From Nepenthes gracilis (Eukaryota; Streptophyta; Magnoliopsida; Caryophyllales; Nepenthaceae), in the NCBI GenBank assembly GCA_033239525.1, contig BSYO01000015.1, positions 17,421,713 through 17,485,712 of the forward strand: a stretch of 64,000 bases of DNA, read 5' to 3'. A model generated the notes under the pieces. That model had not been told where the DNA came from. It ran no database searches and saw nothing but the letters and a program-made list of their open reading frames with translations. The first letter of the stretch is position 1. Each line of letters begins with the position of its first letter. Position numbers and translations under genes: made by a program. Shown here piece by piece: positions 55,960 to 64,000 of this stretch.

Positions 55960-56370
55960 AGGGTTAGTTCGTCAAAACCCTAGGCGGCCTCCCTCGCCTT
56001 GCCAAGTACTTGGCCAGGTGAGGGTTGCTTAGCTCGAAATCTCCGTTAACCTGGTTAACGATTAGTTCGGAGTCGTTGTAGACCGCCAACCTCTTAGCTG
56101 AGCACTCTTTTGCTAATTGTAATCCGGCTAACAAGGCTTCGTGTTCGACAATGTTATTGGTTCTCGAAAATCGAGTATGAGGGAATACTTCACCTCAAAC
56201 CCGTTTGGGGTCGTGAGGACCACTCCGGCGCCACGTCGGCGTCCATAGACTATCCGTCTACGTGGAGTACCCACTTTGGAACTCCGTCAAGCTGTATCGC
56301 GCTTTCTGTGGGCTGTTCTTCGAGAACTGGGTCATGGTCTCAACAATGAAGTCGGCCAGAGCTTATGCTT
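55960..56370 (-). pseudogene. Second (archaeal-type) RNase H domain of Tat pol
   Basis: Minus strand. GAGVVLTTPNGFEVKYSL (about 56235-56180), then after a one-base frame change TNNIVEHEALLAGLQLA (about 56160-56110), then VYNDSELIVNQVNGDFEL (about 56085-56030). The order fits the extra RNase H found in Tat-lineage elements. The frameshift near 56165 breaks it. Confidence 0.75.
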
Positions 56371-56850
56371 TTATAGCAGGTCTGGGCCAAAATTCGATGT
56401 CAAACTCTCCCAACTCAATAACCCACTTTACTAGCCGTTCAGAAGCGTCAGGTTTCTGAAGTATATTTTTCAGATGTTGGTCAAGAAGAACCACTATGCG
56501 GTGCGCTTGAAAGTGTGGCCTTAACTTTCGCGCAGAGAATATAAGCGCTAAGGCCAACTTTTTTGCACGTAAGCAGTGGGTCTCTGAGCCGGTCAACGTT
56601 TTACTCACATAGTGGACTGGCGGTTGAGTGTCGGAGTCCTGGGATACAAGAAAGGAACTGAGGGATACTTCCGACACCGCCAGGTAGAGATACAACTCTT
56701 CTCTACCCTTAGGCGACACTAGCAATGGCGGGTCGGCCAGATACTGCTTTAATTCATTGAAGGCTGTCTCGCAATCTGCTATCCATTGAAACCCGATGGA
56801 TTTTGTCCCTCTTAGGGCCTTAAAGAATGGTTGGTACTTATCGCCAAATT
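56371..56850 (-). pseudogene. Tat RNase H (Ty3-type)
   Basis: Minus strand, open. Motifs ELYLYLAVSEVSLSSFLV (about 56690), PPVHYVSKTLTGSETH (about 56625-56580), LALALIFSARKLRPHFQAH (about 56555-56500) and the end VKWVIELGEFDIEFWPR (about 56425). The first acidic residue of the usual catalytic set appears replaced (LYLAV where LYLDV or similar occurs). Confidence 0.8.
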
Positions 56851-57087
56851 TCACGAGGAAGCGGGACAACGCTGCTAACCGTCCAGTTAATCGCCGGACG
56901 TTCTTTACACTCCGCGGGGGAGCCATGTCTGCGAGGGCCTTAATCTTCTCTGGGTTTGCCTCAATCCCCCGTTGGGAGACGATGAAACCCAAGAATTTAC
57001 CCAAGGCTACCCCGAAGACACACTTAGCTTGGTTCAACTTCATGTGAATCTCGCAGAGCACCTCAAACAACTCTGTCAGGTCACGGA

Positions 57088-57296
57088 TGTAGAGTCCCAC
57101 ATCGGATGGGGAGGTGAACGAAGCATGCCTTATTATAAGGGTGTGGATACCTTCTCCTTGACGACGCGTTTTGGGGGCGGTGGATTTCGTCTGCCAGGAA
57201 CAAAACCGTGCGAGCTGCGTGTTGGCCTGGGACGCCGTAAGTTTTCCCAGCCCAGAGCGGACAATATCATCATGTGGATACGCCGGGGACGTTACA
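57088..57296 (+). repeat. TRIM 5' LTR
   Basis: 209 bp. Differs from the other copy at about a dozen positions by eye. Confidence 0.9.
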
Positions 57297-57298
57297 AA

Positions 57299-57310
57299 TG
57301 GTATCAGAGC
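57299..57310 (+). other. TRIM primer binding site
   Basis: TGGTATCAGAGC, a perfect complement to the plant initiator tRNA-Met 3' end, two bases after the LTR. Confidence 0.9.
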
Positions 57311-57364
57311 CGGGATCCGATCCGGTGTGCCAGCGGGGACGCTGGGTGCCCAACGGGGGTGGAC

Positions 57365-57573
57365 TGTAGAGTCCCACATCGGATGGGGAGGTGAACGAAG
57401 CATGCCTTATTATAAGGGTGTGGATACCTTCTCCTTGACGACGCGTTTTGGGGGCGGTGAATTCCGTCCTGCCAGAACAAAACCGTGCGGGCTGCGTGTT
57501 GGCCTGGGACGCCGTAAGTTCCTCCAACCCAGAGCGGACAATATCGTCATGCGGATGCGCCGGGGACGTTACA
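57365..57573 (+). repeat. TRIM 3' LTR
   Basis: 209 bp, starting TGTAGAGTCCC and ending GACGTTACA. Confidence 0.9.
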
Positions 57574-58479
57574 CGGATGTGGTCGCCGATGACTCTGCTT
57601 TTGATGAGCATGTTGTCGACGTAGACCTCCATGTTGTGACGGATCTGTTTTTCAAACATCTTGTTGACCAGTCGTTGATAGGTTACTCCGACGTTTTTCA
57701 GTCCGAATGGCATAACATTGTAGCAGTAGGTGCCCTAATCCGTCATGAACGAGGTGTGCTCATCGTCTTCCGAACTCATTCGGATTTGGTTGTAACCCGA
57801 ATAGGCATCTATGAAGCTTAGCAGCTCATATCCGACCGTCGAGTCAACCAGCAAGGTCGATCCTTGTAAGGGAAAGCTTTCCTTTGGGCAAGCTTTGTTA
57901 ACGTCAATAAAATCGACGCACATCTGCCATTTTTCCATTACTTTTCTTCACCAGGACAACGTTAGAGAGCCAATCCGGGTAGTGAACTTCTTTAATAAAT
58001 CCTGCGTCCAGCAGTTTCTTCACCTCCTCCCGGATGGCGATCAATTTTTCTACGGAGTGGTTCCTCCACTTCTGCCTGACGGGCTTCCAGCCAGGATCAA
58101 ACCTCAACTTGTGGACTATCACCTCAGCCGGTACCCCAGGCATGTCTGTTGGAGTCCACGGGAAAATATCAACGTTCTGTCGCAGGAACGCGATCAGTTC
58201 ATACCTTTCCGGCGAGTAAGCCGCCAATCTGTACACACCTTTCCGGTTCCTCTGGGTTCAGTGGGACTAGATCTATGACTTCGCCGGACTGCGCTTGTTG
58301 CAGGGTTGTCTCGTCTCAATGATCGAGTTCTCCAACCGTTCTAGCGCTGCTACGAGGGGCAATTTGAGACATGTAACATGTCCGCCCAATAACTTGGTCG
58401 CCTAACACCTCTCCTACACCATAAGGTGTTGGGAACTTCATCTTGAGGTGTGGAATCGAGGTGACTGCCCCAAATGCTG

Positions 58480-58850
58480 TTAAGCACGACCTGCCTTGTA
58501 TAGCATTAAAAATAGAGGGAGATCGACCACCAAGAAGGTGAACGTATAACTCACTGTTTTTGGATACGTGCCCAGGGTGACCTCCAGTTGGATTGTCCCT
58601 TGGACGGGCACTGGCTTGTTGTCAAGGCCATATAGTGGGCCCTCGGTGGGTTTTAATTGGTTCTTTTTTAAGTATAGTTTAAATAAAGTATCCGAGTAAA
58701 GTAAGTTCTTTGAACTACCATTATCAATAAACATTCGCTTCAACTGGTAGTCGACACTACAGTTTGAAACGAGCACGGATACAACAATGGGGTCAGCATG
58801 GGGGGACATTACATGAGTCAAGCCATCATCACTGAAGCTAATTGTGTTGT
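58480..58850 (-). pseudogene. Tat aspartic protease
   Basis: Minus strand. PHADPIVVSVLVSN (about 58800-58760) and the active-site stretch RMFIDNGSSKNLLY (about 58740-58700), the DNGSS form used by Tat proteases; the family usually has VDNGSSADILF. Then LEVTLGTYP (about 58585). The frame of 113 codons is open. It follows gag in the polyprotein and would cut it. Confidence 0.82.
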
Positions 58851-58860
58851 ACGACGTGCG

Positions 58861-60520
58861 CTACTTCTTCCTCCCAATCTGCTGCTCTTTGTTGTCGGCG
58901 GAATTTTTGGCAAGTCCGGTAGTGACCATATTGACCACCCCTGACGCAACCCGATTTTGAGGAGGAGACGACTCCTGCCCTTCTCCACCGGCCACCTCAA
59001 AACTCTTCCCAAGGCCCTTAACAAACTTGGTGAGGTAGCTCCTGCGAATCGATTCCTCGATCTCCCTCTGCAATGCCTTGTAGTCTTTAATAGAATGTCC
59101 AGTAGAGTGGTAAAAATCACAATATTTCGACTGATTTTTGGTGTTCTTCTTCAGTAGTTTTGGCCACTTTAGGAATTTCTCCCTGTGGATCTGTATAAGG
59201 ACATTTGAGCGCGTGTCTGTCAGGGGTATGAAGCTGATGGGCCCGTAATTTGTGCGTTTTGGTGGCCCAATTCTGTGCTGCTTCCGGTGAAAGTGATCAC
59301 CGCCGCTGTATTTTCTTTTTTCCTCTCTAGGGAATGAGCGAAGCTGGTCTGCTCGTTCTGGGAGTTTTGCCTCATTGGCTTCCTCTACCGCTGCGTAAGC
59401 CCGGGTGATTGACTCTGCCTCCCGAAAAGTCTAGGGATTCTTGTGGGCCAGGTGCTTGAAGAAGTCCTCGTAGGTCAGCGCAGAGATGAAACTGTCTAGT
59501 TTCATCTCTTCCGTGATCCGGGAAATCCGCCTGGCCTCTGCCACAAAGCGGTCCAAAAATCTCCGCGGGTTCTCTGCTGACTTCTGATTGATGTGGGAGA
59601 GGTGCCACGACTGCTTCTCTTCCCTTCGGCTCGAGGCATGCTGAGCCAGGAAGAAATTTGTGAGCTCCCAGAAGCTGCTGATGGAGCATGAAGGGAGGTG
59701 ATGAAACCAGATGTGGGCATCTCCCTTCAGTGTGAGTGGAAAGCAGCGGCACATTACTAAGTCTTCCAACCCTTGTAGACTCAGATGGGTACGGAAGTGA
59801 TCCAAATGGTCAACTGGATCATTGCTCCCATCGTATGAGTTAAGGGAAGGCATCTTGAATTTGGTAGGTTGTGGATGATTTAGATTCTCCGCTGTGAAGG
59901 GAGATCTGTCAAGATTAACAGCGTGCTCATCATACTTGAATATGCAGTTCCAAATCTTATCTACCCGTGGATCTGCGCGAGCAGCGTTAGCAAATCTCTT
60001 AAAGTTGATTTAAGCCCTCAACTCTGTTTTGTCCCCGGAGGGTCCAGTAACCGGCCGGCTACTGCCTCCAGCAGACCTGGCAGTCCTGGAGGCTCGCTCT
60101 TGAATTGAGTTTCTATTTTCCCCTCGAAAGTATCGGAGATTTCTTCTTTTCGGACTTTCTCTCTGCGGTGTGCTCCCAGAGTGCTCTTTAGGCCTGTTTT
60201 AGCTTGGAGCGCTCAAAGAGGCTGGGATCTAAACATTTGCCAGCCTCATGGGCCTTCTGGCTGACTTTTTTTTCCTCAGGTCACCTTTTTTGGTGGCCGG
60301 CGTAATGACGTGGCGGAGCCCCCTGCCGTGGCTGCTCTTGTCGAGAGCTTAGTATTTGGAGCAGACGGTTGTTGGTTTGCATCTACTCCATCAGTCGTTG
60401 AAAGAAAGTTGCAGGCGCCCCGCCTGTCGTCCCATTAACTAGGGTTCTAGCAGTGTGGTCTTGGCCGGGAGAAGTGGCGTCTCTAGCGGGATCGCTAGCT
60501 TGGGCTCTCGTATTCACCAT
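58861..60520 (-). pseudogene. Tat gag, broken
   Basis: Minus strand from MVNTRAQASDPARD at 60520. The capsid part (59853-59431, open) has YDGSNDPVDHLDHFRTHLSL, the A-IWF-HLPS-SI-SF stretch and NPRRFLDRFVAEARRI, i.e. the retrotransposon gag domain. Downstream DFYHSTGHSIKD (about 59110-59080) and LQREIEESIRRSYLTKFVK (about 59075-59020) fit the C-terminal part seen in Tat gag. Stops and frame changes occur between 60383 and 59853 and near 59430. Gag would form the particle; this copy cannot be translated whole. Confidence 0.85.
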
Positions 60521-60577
60521 TGCGGATGAGTTTGGTGGTGAAAAGAGAGCGTTCTGGGGGAGTGTGGTTGGCTTTTC

Positions 60578-60604
60578 GTAAGCGTTTCCTACATACAGTA
60601 CCAA
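60578..60604 (-). other. Primer binding site of large Tat element
   Basis: Minus strand TTGGTACTGTATGTAGGAA beside the 5' LTR. It equals the Tat-type TTGGCGCCGTCTGTGGGAA with G-to-A and C-to-T changes, as expected for decay of methylated cytosines. Confidence 0.7.
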
Positions 60605-61662
60605 TGATGTATCCTTTGATCCGAACTTCGAACAGATTCGGGCTGATCCGCTTGTCTGGTTTCGACTCCGTTCATTGAGTTTGGATGCTGCACACCACTA
60701 AAACGAACAGGAGGTCAATGTGTCGGCGAAAAGTTGTCTCACCGAAAAACACTCCGACGCTCAAGTTAGTAAACAGCCTTCGAAATTTGGGAAGGTAACT
60801 GAAAATGAGAATTGCAAGGGAAAGTGTAAGAGTGCGTGAGTTTCCGGATGAAAGAGAGGCAATGCCGTCTATTGAATTTGGACGGTGGATGAAGGCAGTG
60901 GGCGTCTATCAACAGGAAGAGCACCTATATGCCTTTGGTTTGTGTTCTTTCTTTCAGGACGTTCACAGAGATAGAGAGAGTACAAAATCGTCCCGAAATG
61001 TGTAGTCGAGAGCGTATGATTTTCGTGTAGCAGAGAGTCATATGTCTGTGTGATCGAAAGCGTAGCAGTAGCAGGCGTAATAGAAGGCGTACCCTAAGTG
61101 AGGACTCTATGGCACATTTTAATGGCGGTAGGGTGATCTTTCTTGGTTGGAATGTGTGATCCCCCGCGCTATGTTTAGGTGGCTTTCTTTGTGAGGAAAG
61201 CACAAATTGCCTAATTAGCTGATATTGCTTCCTTCTCTGGCGTGTAGCGGCTTTTCAAATTTTCTACCTTTCTTTCATGCATGTTACCATTGGAAGGCTC
61301 CAGTTAGCAAAAATTGAGAAAATCTGGCGCCATTTCTTATGGGAAAGGCACCGATCTTATCAATGTCCTTTTTTGGAGTTGGTTGGATTTATGGAAAGTA
61401 CAAAATTAGGAAAAAAGTTCGCTACTAACCATTCACGGAAATGGGTCGAAGTCGGGCGGGCCAACCTAAAAAAGTCTTTTTTTATTTTTACCAGAAATAC
61501 AGCTGATTGATGGCCAATTGACGGTTAGTTGGCCCCGAACTGGCTGTGGCCGGGCCACTTATGTCTTTAGACATCAACGGCGTTGGCCTTGGCCACGCTT
61601 TGGGCATTTTAAAATTTGGGATTCTTTTGACTATTGATTTGCCGATTACAACATATCGATAA
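60605..61662 (-). repeat. 5' LTR of large Tat element
   Basis: 1058 bp, + strand TGATGTATCC to ACATATCGATAA, followed by the GATGT target duplication. Contains CTCCGACGCTCAAGTTAG near 60757. Confidence 0.88.
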
Positions 61663-61667
61663 GATGT

Positions 61668-61787
61668 TATTAAAATATATTTAAATAATGTAATATTTAT
61701 TTATTTATCAAGGGATAAATAAATATATGTGTCGGATTACGTGCGGTTAGATCGAACTCCAAGTAAGTTGGACCCCGAATAAGGAAG
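61668..61787. other. Spacer between Tat element and ENT copy 2
   Basis: 120 bp with no match to the sequence left of 41543, so the ENT duplication border lies at about 61788. Confidence 0.55.
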
Positions 61788-62576
61788 TAAACTAGCCTGG
61801 TACGTAAATCAAATGATATTATAACAGTTATACGGATGATTAATTTATTAATAGTAATGTAAATCAGGGAGCAGGGTCACAGGGTTTGCTTCCTCGCCGG
61901 CCACAACATCAGTCATGATCGTGAAAGATGAAAAGAAGAAAAGATCTTCGAGTATCCACACTCGGAGATTCCAAAACAAAGCAATCTTCTTTTTAGCATT
62001 TGTCCAATTTTGATCGATCTCTTATCCACACAATCAAGCTGATACCACGGCAAAGGAATCTCCATTGATTGGCTCCATGAACCCTATAATCCACAGCCCA
62101 CCATTTCCACACTCCATAGTTTCTCACCTGACCTCTCCTCTTTCATCCTCTTTGAAAAGGTTACTCTCTGCATTTCTGTATTTGTGTTTTTCTCGTTCCC
62201 TTCAAATCGTCGACAAATAGGCCTAGAAGCGATCCGTTTTTTGAGAAAGTAGGGATTTTCCCCACACGGGTACTTTTGGTTTCCTTTGTCTTTTTCCTCT
62301 TTTAAGATTCAGATGTTAGTTTTGCCGGAATCCTTAGCGAAATTCCGTATTTTAATTGTTAAATTATGTATTTTGCAGAGTGGTTCTGCAGTAGTTTTTT
62401 TTTTTTTTTTCTTTCTAAATATTAAATAATCTTCTATTATAAATTTCTTCCATATTTATAATCTTTTATCTGTTGTTGCATTATGTGGAAGATCACTTAG
62501 TCAAATTGTCGAACATATGGTGTGCAAGATGAGTTGCAAGGTCTAATGCCCGCTATATCATATTTTAATTTTAGGC
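61788..62576 (+). promoter_or_regulatory. Promoter and leader of ENT copy 2
   Basis: Copy of 41543-42324 with about 4% differences by eye. The reverse CCAAT box (GATTGGC) is kept; the TATA-like CTTTAAAAAGG reads CTTTGAAAAGG here, which could weaken it. The acceptor-like TTTTAATTTTAG before the ATG is kept. Confidence 0.55.
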
Positions 62577-64000
62577 ATGACGACTGCTGTAGAAAGTGGA
62601 ACTCCAGCTAGAGTCCAGCTAGAGTGGAGGTTTGTTTCTTTTGACTGTTCTCATCTATTTTGTTCTATTTAACTTGAGGGCGAAAAGCTCTATTTTGATC
62701 TATTCCTATGTTTTTTTAATAGGAATTTCTGTTTAATAAGTATGAAACTATGGTGATCGGTCCTCTAGCTAATTATTTTGGTTTGATGATCAGGGAAAAT
62801 GGACGGCTGTGTTTGTTTGTTGGATTCTTGGATTTGGGTCTCTTGTAGCATGGTACAGCATGCTCACCATATCAGATTATTACTACCAAGTTTTCCCAGT
62901 ATGTAACACCATTTTCACTCAAATTTCATTAGTATTAGAAATTTTTCCTGGTTAATAGTAAACGTTGAAATTGGGAAACGTATGGCATATTTTATAAACT
63001 ATCTCAAAAAGTTAGAAATGAGCTTCGCAATAAGTCAAAATTGTTGGGAAGGGTTTCACAGTATTATCAATCAACCACACTTATGGGAAAAGCTCTATTC
63101 AAACCATAGATTATTGAGTGACTTAAGAGGTTGTTGGGTTTTGGTTGCTCCCTTGTGGGTGCCACAACAAGCGGATAGTCATCGGAGGATCGCGTAATGT
63201 TCGTAGAAGAATTATGGTGTTCGTACGAGCAAAGCAAGCGCAGCGAGCGCTCAGGGGGTGCCCAAGCGCAGAAACTGGGGAGCCCGAGGGGTCAAGGGTG
63301 CCGAATCCAAGGGCACCCAAGCACTGAATACCGTGGTGCCTATGCTTCGAGGCGCGCTGATGGGCGCTTGAGCACGATTCGCAGATGTAAAAGCGTGTCT
63401 AACACATTTTAGGTATTCCAAAGTTAGTTATCATACAAGGAGCCTTTGCAAAGAGAGTAAAGTAAAAAAAGAGAAGAGGAAAAGGTTTGGTATCCGGTTG
63501 AGATACGATTTGAGTTCCTTTCTTTTCTAAAGTTGGATACGTTAGTTTAGAAAGCAGTTTTTCTAAGAGCTTATTTTGTTTGACTACTTTTATTTCTCGA
63601 TACATTTTTTTGTGGGTTACGAGGTGTGTGTTAAGGGGGTTGTAATCAACCATTCTTCATTCGAGATTTATAGTGAATGGATTTCGAAAGGGATTATTTG
63701 TGACCAGCACATAAAGTGAATTATTTTGGAATTTATCTCGTGATTTTTTCCTTCATTTAAAAATGTTTTCCACATTAAAATATTGTGCATTGTTGTGTTT
63801 TTTATACTCGCGAGTTTAGTGGTTGACGTTTGATTGGGGGTTCCGGTTTTGTTATGCTGCGCTAGGTCGTGTGTATCCGGGTTGGACCCCAACAGAAGTT
63901 AATTACTTGCTCTTGCATCCCATCACATTCCGCTTCTCCACATATCAAAGGGGAGTTAGGAATTATTGAACCTCATTGTAATTTCTATTACAGATCAGAA
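62577..64000 (+). pseudogene. ENT copy 2, first two coding exons, frameshifted; continues off the window
   Basis: Exons 62577-62629 and 62794-62898 match ENT exons 1 and 2. Exon 1 holds an 11-bp tandem duplication (TCCAGCTAGAG at 62603-62613 and 62614-62624), making it 53 instead of 42 bases, so the normal splice to exon 2 changes the reading frame. In exon 2 the conserved first-helix WN is WY (AAC to TAC). Both point to a pseudogene, unless an alternative start is used downstream. Intron 2 carries the same solo LTR and the start of the same LINE fragment. The rest lies outside the window. Confidence 0.8.
63132..63894. mobile_element. Solo LTR in ENT copy 2 intron 2
   Basis: TGTTGGGTTTTGG to ACCCCAACA, flanked by GAGGT (63127-63131) and GAAGT (63895-63899). 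Same insertion as 42868-43632; one target-duplication base has since changed. Confidence 0.88.

Larger units (their letters stand above)
57088..57573 (+). mobile_element. TRIM retrotransposon inside Tat RT
   Basis: 486 bp. Two 209-bp LTRs (57088-57296, 57365-57573), each TGTAGAGTCCCACATCGG...GGGACGTTACA, enclose 68 bp with a primer site TGGTATCAGAGC (57299-57310) and a G-rich polypurine-like end (57350-57364). Target duplication CGGA (57084-57087, 57574-57577; ACGGA if the last A is shared). No coding capacity, so it depended on other elements. The GAGTCCCACATCGG opening is common in eudicot TRIM families. Confidence 0.92.
56851..58240 (-). pseudogene. Tat reverse transcriptase, interrupted by a TRIM
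   Basis: Minus strand. KPVRQKWR (about 58085), VRREVKKLLDAGFI-like REEVKKLLDAGFIKE (about 58030), CVDFIDVNKACPKE (about 57920-57880), FIDAYSGYNQI (about 57825-57795), MPFGLKNVGVTYQRLVNKMF (57713-57654). The catalytic motif is YVDN (57623-57612) instead of YVDD. At 57573-57088 the TRIM interrupts; outside it the frame continues as DLTELFEVLCEIHMKLN (about 57087-57037) and FGVALGKFLGFIVSQRGIEANPEK. A stop precedes MPFGLK. Confidence 0.88.
50183..61662 (-). mobile_element. Near full-length Tat-lineage Ty3/gypsy element with antisense gene
   Basis: 11.48 kb, flanked by GATGT (50178-50182 and 61663-61667). Minus-strand order: LTR (60605-61662), primer site, gag, protease, RT, RNase H, a second (archaeal-type) RNase H, integrase, tandem repeats, the antisense gene, W-box-like repeats, polypurine tract, LTR (50183-51236). 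The extra RNase H and an antisense reading frame after pol are hallmarks of the Tat group (Grande, Ogre, Retand relatives). Stops and frameshifts in gag-pol and an LTR difference of about 11% by eye make it an old inactive copy. A TRIM sits in RT. Confidence 0.92.

Noticed and set aside
56972..57821. Long + strand frames over Tat RT and the TRIM
   Set aside because: Shadows of the minus-strand RT and of the TRIM LTR repeats, not genes.
1..64000. tRNA and rRNA genes
   Set aside because: No cloverleaf-like A and B box pairs or rRNA segments were noticed by eye; only primer sites complementary to tRNA ends were seen. A tRNAscan run was not possible.

Overview
This window is nuclear DNA from a flowering plant, most likely a eudicot. 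It has AT-rich spacer DNA, spliced genes with GT-AG introns, and many plant LTR retrotransposons: Tat-lineage Ty3/gypsy, an old Ty3/gypsy remnant resembling chromoviruses, Ty1/copia, and a TRIM with a GAGTCCCACATCGG-type LTR. The species cannot be named from the sequence. Two host gene families are present, both on the + strand: a PLAC8-domain gene (30070-40498) and an equilibrative nucleoside transporter, ENT (42325-47978). The 5' part of a second ENT copy (61788-64000) runs off the right edge.

Layout. 1-1703: the 5' end (LTR, primer site, gag start) of a minus-strand Tat element that continues off the left edge. 1704-8215: AT-rich spacer with a pyrimidine tract and a direct duplication. 8216-13330: a badly decayed Ty3/gypsy element on the + strand. 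13848-28878: a Tat-like, apparently non-autonomous minus-strand element without gag-pol; its right LTR is split by a complete but dead Ty1/copia element (copia-1, 21419-28170, target duplication AGAGG). 30070-40498: the PLAC8 gene; its third intron is swollen by copia-2 (32949-38577, target duplication TTATT), and exon 1 lacks one base. 42325-47978: an intact nine-coding-exon ENT gene (413 aa) with a solo LTR and a LINE scrap in coding intron 2 and one GC-AG intron. 48421-49990: an LTR-like stretch with a 60-bp minisatellite. 50183-61662: a near full-length 11.5-kb Tat element on the minus strand (target duplication GATGT), with a 486-bp TRIM inserted in its reverse transcriptase. 61788-64000: the second ENT copy, which has an 11-bp duplication in its first coding exon.

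The most interesting signal is an extra gene inside the Tat element, running antisense to gag-pol (51992-53739, +). It has a TATA-like upstream region, a reading frame resembling the 'putative gypsy type transposon' family (Pfam Transposase_28), a 73-bp phase-0 GT-AG intron, a coiled-coil second exon and a polyadenylation-like 3' end, followed by a tandem repeat array. The non-autonomous element at 13848-28878 keeps the 3' part of this antisense unit and the same repeat module but has no gag-pol.

Chronology from sequence comparison by eye: the solo LTR and LINE in the ENT intron predate the ENT duplication (copies differ by about 4%). The Tat LTR pair differs by about 11%, so that element may also predate the duplication and may be repeated about 20 kb further on. 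No identities were computed with software.
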